DNA of 14,920 bases, from NCBI GenBank assembly GCA_020832725.1, contig JAFIEC010000076.1, forward strand, positions 1 through 14,920, given 5' to 3'. The position numbers and the translations under genes were made by a program. This document shows, piece by piece, positions 1 to 7,790 of the stretch; the stretch's first letter is position 1; each line of letters starts with the position of its first letter. Source of the DNA: Paracoccaceae bacterium. GTDB taxonomy: Bacteria > Pseudomonadota > Alphaproteobacteria > Rhodobacterales > Rhodobacteraceae. The notes beneath the pieces are model-generated. The model was not told where the DNA came from, searched no databases, and was given only the letters and a program-made list of their open reading frames with translations.

Positions 1-14
1 GATGGGGGATAGAT

Positions 15-55
15 ACGCCTGCCTGCCCGTGCTTCAAGGCGGCCCACGCAGGCGT
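15..55. terminator. Weak candidate hairpin downstream of the amidase gene
   Basis: An 8-bp perfect inverted repeat (ACGCCTGC at 15-22 and GCAGGCGT at 48-55) encloses a 25-nt loop. It lies just past the stop codon of the minus-strand amidase. There is no T-run and the loop is long, so a role as a terminator is only a guess. Nothing else was recognised in bases 1-62. Confidence 0.2.
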
Positions 56-62
56 GAGGCCG

Positions 63-1418
63 TCAGCCCAGCGCCGCCTCCCGCGCCGCGCCGACATCGA
101 GCAGCCGGGCCTCGGCCAGCGGTGGGGCCATGAGCATCAGCCCCGTCGAGGCCACGCCCGTGGGAAATGTCAGCGCACAGGCCCCCAGCAGGTTGCCGAT
201 GCGGGTGTTGCGCAGGGCCATCAGGTTGCGCTCGGTGAAATGGGCGGCATCGGCGGCCACGGCGGCCCGGGCGGGCGGCATGATCGGGGCTGCGGGCAGC
301 AGCACGCCATCCAGACCCGAGACGCGGGCCCACCACGCCCGCCGCAACCCGCGCAGGTGCCGCCAGGCGGCGACATGCTCGGCGGCGGAAACCCCCGCCC
401 CGGCCTCGAACCGCTCGCGGATGGGGGGATAGACCAGGTCGGGCCTTGCCGCGATCTCCGTGCCCCAGAAGCCCCAGGCCTCGGGCGCGAACAGCGCCCC
501 CGACAGGGCCATGGCGGTGCCCACCTCGGGCGCGCGCAGCCGCATGATGCGGGCCCCGCGTGCCGACAATCGCACAAGTGCCGCCTCGAACGCCGGGCCC
601 GTCGGCCCCTCCAGCCCGTCCAGCGCCACATCCTGCAGCACCGCAAGCCGCAGCCCCGCCACCCCGCAGCGGGAACCGGCGGGCCCTGCCGCCGCCTCCC
701 CCCGCCCCGACAGCACCGCAAACATCGCCGCGGCGTCGACCACATTCCGCGCCAGCGGTCCGGGCGTGTCGAAAGACGGGATCAGGGGCACGACCCCCTC
801 CATCGGCAACAGCCCCTGTGTGGGCTTGAACCCCACGAGATCGTTCCACGCCGCCGGCAGCCGGATGGAGCCGCCGGTATCCGAGCCAATGGCCAGTGGT
901 GCCAGCCCGAAGGCGACCGAGGCCGCCGCCCCGGATGACGAGCCCCCCGAGACCGCGTCGGGATCGTTCACGCAGGGCGGGCTGGCGGTCATCGGGTTCA
1001 GGCCAAGGCCGGAAAAGGCCAGTTCGGTCATGTGGGTCTTGCCAAGGCACACCATCCCGGCCGCGCCCGCCCGGCGCAAGAGCGCGGCATCCCGGGCGGG
1101 TATCCGGCCCGCCAGCAGGCGGGTTCCGGCCTCGGTCGGCACGCCGGCGGTGTCGAACAGGTCCTTCCACGTGACAGGCACCCCGTCGAGCGGCGACAGC
1201 CGCGCATTGCGCCGGGCGCGGGCAGAGGCATCGGCGGCTTCGGCCCGGGCGCGGTCGGGGGTCAGCAGGGTGAAGATCTCTCCGGCATGGGGATGGGCCG
1301 CCGCGCGGTCGAGCGCCGCCTCCAGCAGATCGCGCGGATCGAGGCGCCCCTCGTCGATCCGCCGCCCCGTCTCCAGCGCGTCCGCCCCGAACGTTCCTGT
1401 CGCCGCTGTCTGCGTCAT
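63..1418 (-). CDS. Amidase signature (AS) family hydrolase
   Basis: A 451-residue member of the amidase signature family (glutamyl-tRNA amidotransferase A / fatty-acid amide hydrolase / malonamidase superfamily), which hydrolyses carboxamides with a Ser-cisSer-Lys triad. The triad elements are visible: the Lys in VPVTWKDLFD (K85), the glycine/serine loop GGSSSG (158-163) carrying the cis-Ser, and the nucleophile in GSDTGGSIR (S184). The length is normal for a stand-alone amidase. The start was chosen because a purine-rich GGAGGGAG sits about 8 nt upstream. The open frame continues another 235 codons upstream, but that part is antisense to the UbiH-like gene and has no family match. No signal peptide is seen, so it is probably cytoplasmic. 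No gatB or gatC lies beside it, so it is unlikely to be the tRNA amidotransferase subunit. The substrate cannot be told from sequence. Confidence 0.9.
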   Translation of the reverse strand: MTQTAATGTFGADALETGRRIDEGRLDPRDLLEAALDRAAAHPHAGEIFTLLTPDRARAEAADASARARRNARLSPLDGVPVTWKDLFDTAGVPTEAGTRLLAGRIPARDAALLRRAGAAGMVCLGKTHMTELAFSGLGLNPMTASPPCVNDPDAVSGGSSSGAAASVAFGLAPLAIGSDTGGSIRLPAAWNDLVGFKPTQGLLPMEGVVPLIPSFDTPGPLARNVVDAAAMFAVLSGRGEAAAGPAGSRCGVAGLRLAVLQDVALDGLEGPTGPAFEAALVRLSARGARIMRLRAPEVGTAMALSGALFAPEAWGFWGTEIAARPDLVYPPIRERFEAGAGVSAAEHVAAWRHLRGLRRAWWARVSGLDGVLLPAAPIMPPARAAVAADAAHFTERNLMALRNTRIGNLLGACALTFPTGVASTGLMLMAPPLAEARLLDVGAAREAALG

Positions 1419-1502
1419 TGCGCGCTCTCCCTCCGGTCGAGCCGCGACGGTACGCGCGCGGGGAGCGATGGACAATCCCGCAGGTGGCGTCATATTCGGA
1501 CC
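1419..1502. promoter_or_regulatory. Divergent promoter region between amidase and UbiH-like genes
   Basis: These 84 bp separate two divergent start codons and must hold both promoters if the genes are transcribed separately. On the plus strand TGGACA (1469-1474) and CATATT (1491-1496) are spaced by 16 nt and resemble a sigma-70 promoter. This would start RNA at about the ATG itself. On the minus strand TTGTCC (1475-1470) and TACCGT (1452-1447) are spaced by 17 nt, a weaker match. The two -35 boxes would overlap. All of this is pattern matching only. Confidence 0.35.
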
Positions 1503-2729
1503 ATGAACATGCAGGCCGATCTTGTGATAATTGGGGGCGGGTTGAACGGCCCGGCGCTGGCGCTGGCGGCGGCCGGGGCGGGCATGACCAGCGTGGTGGT
1601 CGACCCCCTCGCCGCCGAGACCCGGGCCGCGCCCGGCTTTGACGGGCGCGCCTATGCGCTGGCGCTGGCCTCGCGGCGGATGCTGGGCGTTCTGGGCCTG
1701 TGGGAGGGTCTTGCCCCTCATGCGCAGCCCATCCTCGAGATCAAGGCCAGCGACGGCCGCCCCGGCGAGGGGGCGGCCCCCTTCTTCCTGCATTTCCACC
1801 ATGGCGAGCTGGAAGAGGGCGCCATGGGCCACATGCTGGAGGACCGTATCCTGCGCCCCGCCCTGCTGCAGGCCATGGCCGAGGCGCCGCGCATCACCCA
1901 CCTGCCGGGGCGGGCGGCGGTGGACCATGGGGCGGGCCCTGCCGGCATCACCGGCACGCTGGACGAGGCCACGCGCATCGCGGGCGCGCGGGCCGGGGGC
2001 TGCGACGGGCGCGACAGCCCCGCCGCCCGGCGCGAGGGCATCGCCCGCATCGGCTGGGGCTATGCCCAGACGGCGCTGGTCTGCGCGGTGGGCCACGAGC
2101 GCCCCCACGGCGGTGTCGCGCATCAGTTCTTCATGCCGGGCGGGCCGCTGGCGATCCTGCCGCTGCCCGGGAACCGCTCCTCCATCGTCTGGACCGAGGC
2201 CGAGGACCGGGCCGCCGGGATCGCAGCACTCGACGATGCGGGCGTTGTCGAGGTGCTGCGGCCCCGTTTCGGCGATTTTCTTGGCGAGATCCGGCTGGAG
2301 GGCGCGCGGTTCTCCTATCCGCTGCGCCTGTCACTGGCCGAGCGCTTCGTCGGCGCGCGGCTGGCGCTGGCGGGGGATGCCGCCCATGGCATCCATCCCA
2401 TCGCCGGGCAGGGGCTGAACCTCGGGCTACGCGACGTGGCCGCCCTCGCCGAGGTGCTGGCCGAGGCCCAGCGGCGCGGCGAGGATATCGGCGCAAGCGA
2501 CGTGCTGGCGCGCTATCAGCGCTGGCGGCGGTTCGACACGGCCGCCCTCGCCCTGGCCACCGACGGGGTGAACCGGCTGTTTTCCAACGACAACGCCGCG
2601 CTGCGGCTGGCGCGGGATCTGGGCATGGGCATGGTCAGCGCGCTGCCCGCATTGCGGCGCGGCTTCATGCGTCAGGCTGCCGGGCTGAATGGCGATCTGC
2701 CGCGTCTGCTGCAGGGACAGCCCCTCTGA
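1503..2729 (+). CDS. UbiH/UbiF/COQ6-type FAD-dependent monooxygenase (ubiquinone ring hydroxylase family)
   Basis: A 408-residue class A flavoprotein monooxygenase. Family members hydroxylate the ring of ubiquinone precursors using O2 and NAD(P)H. Visible motifs in order are the N-terminal dinucleotide-binding loop IIGGGLNG (9-16), the central GCDGRDS (166-172, the 'DG' motif that contacts FAD and NAD(P)H), and the second FAD motif GDAAHGIHPIAGQG (291-304), whose HPIAGQGLN ending is typical of the UbiH/UbiF/COQ6 branch. The length fits the family (about 400). The start ATG is followed at once by the FAD-binding strand, as expected. The ribosome binding site is poor. Which ring position it would hydroxylate (UbiH, UbiF, UbiI or alphaproteobacterial UbiL role) cannot be decided here, so no symbol is given. 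No other ubi gene is adjacent. A strong hairpin follows the stop. Confidence 0.9.
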   Translation: MNMQADLVIIGGGLNGPALALAAAGAGMTSVVVDPLAAETRAAPGFDGRAYALALASRRMLGVLGLWEGLAPHAQPILEIKASDGRPGEGAAPFFLHFHHGELEEGAMGHMLEDRILRPALLQAMAEAPRITHLPGRAAVDHGAGPAGITGTLDEATRIAGARAGGCDGRDSPAARREGIARIGWGYAQTALVCAVGHERPHGGVAHQFFMPGGPLAILPLPGNRSSIVWTEAEDRAAGIAALDDAGVVEVLRPRFGDFLGEIRLEGARFSYPLRLSLAERFVGARLALAGDAAHGIHPIAGQGLNLGLRDVAALAEVLAEAQRRGEDIGASDVLARYQRWRRFDTAALALATDGVNRLFSNDNAALRLARDLGMGMVSALPALRRGFMRQAAGLNGDLPRLLQGQPL

Positions 2730-2744
2730 ACCGCGCCTTCCGCA

Positions 2745-2768
2745 GCCTCCGGCGCAAGCGCCGGAGGC
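2745..2768 (+). terminator. Strong GC hairpin after UbiH-like gene
   Basis: A perfect 10-bp stem (GCCTCCGGCG at 2745-2754 with CGCCGGAGGC at 2759-2768) closes a CAAG loop, starting 15 nt after the stop codon. No T-run follows, so it may stabilise the 3' end or act as a GC-rich terminator. Its core GGCGCAAGCGCC (2751-2762) recurs exactly at 11971-11982. Confidence 0.55.
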
Positions 2769-2784
2769 AGGCTGCATCCCGAGG

Positions 2785-2813
2785 GCGACAGGGGCGCATA
2801 TTCGTGCTATGGT
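2785..2813 (+). promoter_or_regulatory. Candidate promoter of the small membrane protein gene
   Basis: GCGACA (2785-2790, 4/6 to the sigma-70 -35) and TATGGT (2808-2813, 4/6 to the -10) are spaced by 17 nt, and TG at 2805-2806 makes an extended -10. The site lies between the hairpin at 2745-2768 and the start codon at 2849. It would give a leader of about 30 nt containing the ribosome binding site. Confidence 0.4.
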
Positions 2814-2848
2814 CGCGTTCCGAAAGCGTCGTTCTCGCAGAGGGTGAA

Positions 2849-3268
2849 ATGCCGCGCAGCATCAGAATTCTCGGAGCGCTCGTGATGGCGGCGCTGAGTT
2901 TGGTGATCCTGGCCCCCGTCGCCCAGACGCTGGCGGGGATGGGAATGGGGCGCACCGGATTGATGGTGCTCCTGGCTGCGGTCGGTCTTGCGGTGGCGGC
3001 GATCATGCTGCGGGCGCGCAGCGTGGCCCAGGCCCGGCGCAATGGCCTGCTGGCCCTTGGCGGAACCGTGCTGACGGTGCCCTCGGCGCTTCTGGCGGCG
3101 GGCCTGGGCGGCGGGCTGGTCCCGGATGCCACGGCTGCGGGCGTGATGGCGGGGCTTTTCCTGGCTGCGGCCGGGGCGGTGGGCCTTGTCCTCGGCGTGA
3201 CCTTCCTGATGAGCGGTGTCGTCCTGTCGCTGTGCCTGCGGGCCGACGAGGCGCGCAGCGGGTCTTGA
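2849..3268 (+). CDS. Hypothetical four-helix inner-membrane protein
   Basis: A 139-residue protein that I do not recognise. It is almost wholly hydrophobic, with four predicted membrane segments at about residues 7-29, 35-54, 65-88 and 95-130. Short basic stretches (RARSVAQARR, 55-64) lie between segments 2 and 3. The C-terminus is short and hydrophilic (RADEARSGS). The start is supported by AGAGGG about 6 nt upstream and a candidate promoter at 2785-2813. No upstream in-frame start has a better site. It sits alone between a hairpin and the AapJ-like gene (115 bp further on), so its context gives no functional hint. It could be a small integral membrane protein of the kind often left unnamed in Rhodobacterales genomes. 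Confidence 0.7.
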   Translation: MPRSIRILGALVMAALSLVILAPVAQTLAGMGMGRTGLMVLLAAVGLAVAAIMLRARSVAQARRNGLLALGGTVLTVPSALLAAGLGGGLVPDATAAGVMAGLFLAAAGAVGLVLGVTFLMSGVVLSLCLRADEARSGS

Positions 3269-3383
3269 CCTTTCCGGGCGGCTTTGGCCTTGTGCCCGTG
3301 TCTTTCCCCGCGCCTCCCGGGCATCTTGTGCCAACCGGCCCTGCAAGATTCCATGCGCCCCGTTCACGCGAGCGATCCCGCCC

Positions 3384-4472
3384 ATGCTTCTTCGCCTTCC
3401 CCTGACATGCGTCGCCCTCGCCGGATCGCTCTGGCTGTGGGGTGCCGGGCCCTGGCCCGCGCAGGCCCAGACCGAGACCGGCGCGCAGGAGGCCTTGCAG
3501 ACCGGCGCGGAGGGCGAGACCGGCACGCTGGCGCGGCTGCGGGCGCGGGGTGTTCTGCTCTGCGGTGTCTCGGCGGGACTGCCGGGGTTGGCCGCACCCG
3601 ACGGAAACGGCATCTGGCAGGGTTTCGAGGTGGCGCTGTGCCGGGCCCTCGCTGCGGCGGTGCTCGACGATCCCTTTGCCGTGCGCTACGTGCCCGGGGC
3701 CGCGCCGGTGCAGCTGCGTGAACTGGCCGCCGGAGCGGTGGACGTGCTGCCGCTGGGCCCCGGAAACAGCTTTCGCACGGACACGGACAAGGGCGTGCGC
3801 TTCACCACTGCGGCCCTGCATGACGTGCAGGGCTTCCTCACCCGCCGCGAGGGCGGGGCCGCCAGCGCCCGCGACCTTGCCGGAGAGGTGATCTGCCTGA
3901 CGCCCGGCCCGGGCGGAGAGCAGGGCGTGGCCGAGTATTTCGCCCATGCGGGGCTGGAATGGGAGCCGCTGTTCGTGGCCACGCCCGCCGAGGCGCTGGC
4001 GGCCTATGGGGCGGGGCTGTGCCGGGCGGTTTCGGCGGGCACGGCACGGCTGGCCTCGCTGCGCGCGGCGCTGCCCGATGCCGAGGCCCATGTCCTGCTG
4101 CCCGAGACGGTGGGGCGGCAGGTTCTGGGCCCGGTCGTTGCCCGTGGCGACGAGGATTGGGCCGCGATCGTGACATGGATGGTGCACGCCCTCGTGGCCG
4201 CCGAAGAGCTTGGCGTGACCTCGGCCAATGTCGAGGAACTGGCACGCGGCACCGAGCAGCTTGCCCTCAACATGCTTCTGGGCACGGCGCCGGGGGCCGA
4301 GGGCGGGCTGGGTCTGGGCGCGGAATGGGCGCGCCGTGCCGTCGTCGCGGGCGGGAATTACGGCGAGATCTTCGCCGGGACCCTGGGCGAGGACACGCCG
4401 CTGGGACTGCCCCGGGGCCTGAACGCGCTGTGGACGCAGGGCGGGCTGATCCACGCACCCCCGTTTCGCTGA
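3384..4472 (+). CDS. AapJ/BztA-like periplasmic amino-acid-binding protein paralogue, ligand loops altered
   Basis: A 362-residue periplasmic binding protein of the general L-amino-acid ABC transporter family (AapJ/BztA, usually about 340 residues). Residues 1-28 form a signal peptide ending at AQA before QTE. The fold signature is kept: GVLLCGVSAGLPG (56-68), WQGFEVALCRALAAAV (78-93), LAAGAVDVL (114-122), GNYGEIF (324-330), and the C-terminal LPRGLNALW...APPFR. The four cysteines C60, C86, C171 and C213 match family positions. However, the loops that in AapJ hold the amino acid have changed: the usual RNTTWT is GPGNSF (125-130), SGTTTE is PGPGGE (174-179), and YTTDQSG is VSAGTAR (216-222). 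No aapQMP permease or ATPase gene is adjacent. It may bind a different ligand or act as a sensor or scavenger. The ribosome binding site is weak. It converges on the TRAP permease gene with 17 bp between stop codons. Confidence 0.85.
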   Translation: MLLRLPLTCVALAGSLWLWGAGPWPAQAQTETGAQEALQTGAEGETGTLARLRARGVLLCGVSAGLPGLAAPDGNGIWQGFEVALCRALAAAVLDDPFAVRYVPGAAPVQLRELAAGAVDVLPLGPGNSFRTDTDKGVRFTTAALHDVQGFLTRREGGAASARDLAGEVICLTPGPGGEQGVAEYFAHAGLEWEPLFVATPAEALAAYGAGLCRAVSAGTARLASLRAALPDAEAHVLLPETVGRQVLGPVVARGDEDWAAIVTWMVHALVAAEELGVTSANVEELARGTEQLALNMLLGTAPGAEGGLGLGAEWARRAVVAGGNYGEIFAGTLGEDTPLGLPRGLNALWTQGGLIHAPPFR

Positions 4473-4489
4473 GCGGCAGGCGCGCCGCC

Positions 4490-6640
4490 TCAGGCCGCCG
4501 CCGCGCGGCGCGCCCACATGTAGTGCAGCGCCACCAGCGCCACCGCCGCAAGGACCGCGGGCGCATGGACCGCCACCGGCACCGCCAGCACCAGAAGCCC
4601 GAGCACCACCCGCGCCACGATCTCCCAGCCGGGCATGCGTCGCGCGTCGAAGCCGCTGAGCCCGCTGGACAGAAGATAGATCGCCAGCACCATCCGCGGC
4701 AGGATCGAGGCGAAGATCGCCCAGTCGAAGCCATCGGGGCGCTCCTCGAGCCGTGCGCCCGAGATGCTGTCGGCGATGAAGGCGGGCTCGATCACCAGAA
4801 GCTCGGGGTAGAAGACAAAGGCGAAGGGCACGATGAAGATCGACACCCCGACCCGCACCGCCGAGATGGCCGTGCGCATGGGATCGGCCCCGGTGACGGA
4901 GGCTGCGGCGAAGGCCCCCACCGCAACCGGCGGGGTGATGGCCGAGGCCACGGCAAAGTAGAAGACGAACATGTTGGCCGTGAACAGCGACAGCCCCAGC
5001 CCGGTCAGGCTTGCGCCCATGACGATCGCGACATTGGCATAGGCCGGCAGGGTCGGCATGCCCATGCCCAGCACCAGCGAGGCCAGCATCGTCATCAGCA
5101 GGATCACCATGAGATAGGCATCCCCCGTCAGCAGGATGCCGAAGATCGACACACCCTGGCTGACGGAATCGGCCAGCCATGCCCCGAAGGCATTGGGAAA
5201 GCCCACCGAGTTCAGCGCCGAATCCACGATCGCCACGGCCATGAAGATGAGGAAGATGCGCGAGATGCCGATGGCCCCGTTACACAACGCCTCGAACAGG
5301 ATGGCGGGCCTGCGGCGTACCTCGGCATCGAGAAAGCTCAGCGGCATCAGGGCCAGCAGGGCGAAGATGCCCGCCGCCGTCACCGAAAAGGCCTCGGTCG
5401 CCAGCACCGCGATGATGATCGCCAGCGGCCCGAAGACGATCACCAGGTTGAGCCAGTCCTGCCGCGTCATGAGTGCCTCGGGCGGCAGCTCGCCGATGGG
5501 CTCGATGCCCAGCCTGCGGGCCTCGAAGCTGACCGACATGAACAGGCACAGGAAGTAGAGCAGCGCCGGAATCAGTGCCGCCAGCACCACCAGCGAATAG
5601 GCGACGCCTGTGTAATTGGCGAGGAAGAAGGCCGCGACGCCCATCACCGGCGGCATGATCTGCCCCCCCGACGAGGCCGAGGCCTCCACCGCGCCGGAAA
5701 AGCGCGGGGTAAAGCCCCGGCGCAGCATCATCGGGATCGTCAGCACCCCCGTCGCAAGGACATTGACCACCGGCCCGCCCGAGATGGTGCCAAAGAGCGA
5801 CGAGGAGACCACCGCCGCATGGGCGGGGCCGCCGCGCGTCTTGCGGGTCAGCACGAAGGCCAGCTTGATCAGCGACCGCCCGCCCCCCGTGGCGGCAAAG
5901 ACGCTGCCCAGAAGGATGAACGGCAGCACGATCCGCAGCAGGATCGCCACGAACTGCCCCAGAAGCGAATGGTTGTCACCGGTGACGAGATACTTGCGTA
6001 TCTCTCCCCAGGGGTCGCGGGCAGCAAGGTCGTAGGAGAGAAAGACATTGCCCTGAAACCACCCCTGCATCGAGGAATAGGCGCAGAACAGCGCATAGGC
6101 CCCGGCAAGCCCGGCCACGATCACAAGCGGCAGGCCCCAGACCCGCAGGATCATCACCAGCAGCGCCAGCGAGGCCAGAAGCGCCATCTGGCCCACCCAG
6201 ACGGGCTGGCCGGTCATCACCCGCATCATCGGATCGACATCGGGGCGCAACCATTCGGGAAAGACAAAGGCCTTCTCGATGGCGATCTCGTGGACATAGG
6301 TGGCGGCAAAGCCGAGAAAGATCGCCACGAACACCAGATCCACCAGGATGCCCAGAGGCAGCAGCCCGCGCCGCCCCAGCAGCACGGTAAAGGAATTGGT
6401 CAGCATCACCACGCAGAGGAACACGGCAAAGGCCGCAGGCTTGAGCATTTCCTCGGCGATGTAGAGGGTGGGGAGCCGTCCCACCTGCGGCCATGCGGCG
6501 GCCAGCACCACCAGTGTCAGCGCCAGCCCCATCCAGCCCGCGACAAGGCGCAGGGCACGTTCCAGCCCGGCAAGGCGGTCTTGGGATCCGGGGGGCGTGC
6601 CGGCGGCGTGAGCGGCGGAATCGGGGTCTGGGCTGGACAT
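4490..6640 (-). CDS. TRAP transporter fused permease (TAXI type, DctQM fusion)
   Basis: A 716-residue polytopic membrane protein. It is a fusion of the small (four-helix) and large (twelve-helix) TRAP permease subunits, as is usual for TAXI-type systems. TRAP transporters take up organic anions with Na+ symport, fed by a periplasmic binding protein. Residues 1-30 are hydrophilic. The small-subunit part covers about 31-185. The large-subunit core contains GTISGGPVVNVLATG (284-298), the GAVEASASSGGQIMPPVMG stretch (316-334), and further on GMGMPTLPAY, the typical repeat-two loop. The C-terminal 100 residues hold extra helices. It is the second gene of the operon, 109 bp after the binding-protein gene. 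That gap contains GC hairpins that may lower permease expression relative to the binding protein. A modest TGAGG lies upstream of the start. Confidence 0.93.
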   Translation of the reverse strand: MSSPDPDSAAHAAGTPPGSQDRLAGLERALRLVAGWMGLALTLVVLAAAWPQVGRLPTLYIAEEMLKPAAFAVFLCVVMLTNSFTVLLGRRGLLPLGILVDLVFVAIFLGFAATYVHEIAIEKAFVFPEWLRPDVDPMMRVMTGQPVWVGQMALLASLALLVMILRVWGLPLVIVAGLAGAYALFCAYSSMQGWFQGNVFLSYDLAARDPWGEIRKYLVTGDNHSLLGQFVAILLRIVLPFILLGSVFAATGGGRSLIKLAFVLTRKTRGGPAHAAVVSSSLFGTISGGPVVNVLATGVLTIPMMLRRGFTPRFSGAVEASASSGGQIMPPVMGVAAFFLANYTGVAYSLVVLAALIPALLYFLCLFMSVSFEARRLGIEPIGELPPEALMTRQDWLNLVIVFGPLAIIIAVLATEAFSVTAAGIFALLALMPLSFLDAEVRRRPAILFEALCNGAIGISRIFLIFMAVAIVDSALNSVGFPNAFGAWLADSVSQGVSIFGILLTGDAYLMVILLMTMLASLVLGMGMPTLPAYANVAIVMGASLTGLGLSLFTANMFVFYFAVASAITPPVAVGAFAAASVTGADPMRTAISAVRVGVSIFIVPFAFVFYPELLVIEPAFIADSISGARLEERPDGFDWAIFASILPRMVLAIYLLSSGLSGFDARRMPGWEIVARVVLGLLVLAVPVAVHAPAVLAAVALVALHYMWARRAAAA

Positions 6641-6669
6641 CGGCAGGCCTCACATCGGCGCAGGCCACG

Positions 6670-6703
6670 GACCGGCCCGGGGCGCGGGTGTCCGGTGCCG
6701 GTC
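6670..6703 (-). repeat. Inverted repeat in the TRAP intergenic gap
   Basis: GACCGGC (6670-6676) and GCCGGTC (6697-6703) form a 7-bp perfect inverted repeat with a 20-nt loop. It is the second hairpin possible in the 109-nt gap between the binding-protein and permease genes. It lies about 30 nt upstream of the permease start and could affect its translation. Confidence 0.35.
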
Positions 6704-6718
6704 TGGCGGGCAGCGCGT

Positions 6719-6741
6719 GCCGCCGGGCGGGGCCCGGCGGC
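6719..6741 (-). terminator. Intercistronic GC hairpin after TAXI binding-protein gene
   Basis: A perfect 10-bp stem (GCCGCCGGGC at 6719-6728 with GCCCGGCGGC at 6732-6741) closes a 3-nt loop, starting 8 nt after the binding-protein stop codon. It lacks a T-run. In transport operons such hairpins often protect the upstream message or partly stop transcription, giving more binding protein than permease. That role is inferred here. Confidence 0.5.
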
Positions 6742-6749
6742 GTTGCGCG

Positions 6750-7790
6750 TTACTTCAGGCTGTCGGGGATGGTCACACCGGCCTCTTCCCAGGCGCGGAT
6801 CGCGCCGGGATGCATCTTGAGGCCGGGCGTGCTGACCAGACCCACCGTGGCCTCGCCGATGCGCACCGTGGGCATGAAGGCAGCCGAGGCCTCGATCTCG
6901 CCCAGGTTGGCGATCAGCGAGGAGACGATGCGATAGGCTTCCTCTTCGGGCAAGTCGGCGCTGACCCCCATGTAGAAGGTATAGCCCATCATGGGGGCGC
7001 CCTTGCCCTCGATCACATGCTCGAACTGCACGCCGCGCTCATAGAGGCCCATCGGGTGATAGGCCTGGGTCGTGCCCACGGAATTCACCAGCTCCTGCCA
7101 TTCGGCCGTGGCATAGATCTCCTCGGGGATGCCGAAGATGCGGATCTCGCGGGAGGCGGCGATCTGCTGGACCAGCGGCGAGGGGGCGATGACGGCATTC
7201 ATCATCACGTCGAAACGCCCGTCGATGAAGGCCTGATGCGCGGCCCCCCAATCCATGCGGATTTCCTCGTAGTCGGTGCCCGCGACAAAACCGGTCACGC
7301 CCTCGATCAGAGCCATCTGGTTGACTGCGGCCGCACCCGAGGGCGGGCCGACGAAGATACGCTTGCCGCGGAAATCCTCCCAGCTTTCGATGCCGCTGTC
7401 GGCATAGACGGTGGGCTGGAAATAGCCGGTCTGCATGCCAAAGAGCGCCTGCACCCGGGCGGCAAGCTGCGCGCCGGCCTCGGCGCCGACCTGCTGGTAG
7501 GGTCCGCGGCCGTTCTGCAGCAACGCATGGCCTGCGGTGGGAATGGTGGCGATGTCGGTGACACCCCGTGCAACGTTCAGAAGCGAGACCGTCGCGGTCT
7601 GCCCGCTCTGGATCTGGATGTCGCCCAGACCGGCCCGGCGCACCGCCAGCGCGACGCCCGACAGGGTGGCATGGGGCGCGCCGCCGACGGCGGTGGTCTC
7701 GCCGGTGAGCACGCGCCCCTGGGCCTCTGCCCCCATCGGTGCCATCATCAGCGCGGCCCCGAGGATCGTGGCCATCATTCCGTGTTTCAT
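6750..7790 (-). CDS. TAXI family TRAP transporter solute-binding protein
   Basis: A 346-residue periplasmic binding protein of the TAXI (TRAP-associated extracytoplasmic immunogenic) family, which delivers solute to the fused permease encoded next. Residues 1-23 are a signal peptide (MKHGMMATILGA..., cut after AEA). Family traits are the early VGGAPHATLSGVALAV block (35-50), a T-A-G run near TIPTAGHALL (82-91), and an ESWEDFRGKRIFVGPPSGAA block where TAXI proteins normally have 'DLKGKRVxxGxxGSG'. The start at 7790 was chosen over an in-frame ATG 11 codons upstream because GGAGGAGAA sits about 6 nt before it and because the signal peptide then begins correctly. Ligand is unknown; the divergent hydrolase gene suggests an anionic ester. 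Confidence 0.92.
   Translation of the reverse strand: MKHGMMATILGAALMMAPMGAEAQGRVLTGETTAVGGAPHATLSGVALAVRRAGLGDIQIQSGQTATVSLLNVARGVTDIATIPTAGHALLQNGRGPYQQVGAEAGAQLAARVQALFGMQTGYFQPTVYADSGIESWEDFRGKRIFVGPPSGAAAVNQMALIEGVTGFVAGTDYEEIRMDWGAAHQAFIDGRFDVMMNAVIAPSPLVQQIAASREIRIFGIPEEIYATAEWQELVNSVGTTQAYHPMGLYERGVQFEHVIEGKGAPMMGYTFYMGVSADLPEEEAYRIVSSLIANLGEIEASAAFMPTVRIGEATVGLVSTPGLKMHPGAIRAWEEAGVTIPDSLK

Noticed and set aside
1419..2123. Upstream extension of the amidase open frame by 235 codons on the minus strand
   Set aside because: It is antisense to the UbiH-like gene, has no amidase-family content, and the ATG at 1418 has a strong ribosome binding site.
3003..5180. A 725-codon minus-strand open frame spanning the AapJ-like gene and part of the permease
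   Set aside because: The opposite-strand AapJ-like frame and the in-frame TRAP permease have clear family motifs; this one has none of its own.
3959..6820. A 953-codon plus-strand open frame opposite the TRAP permease
   Set aside because: It is His/Arg/Gln/Gly-rich with no recognisable domain and mirrors the real transporter gene; such antisense frames are common at this GC.
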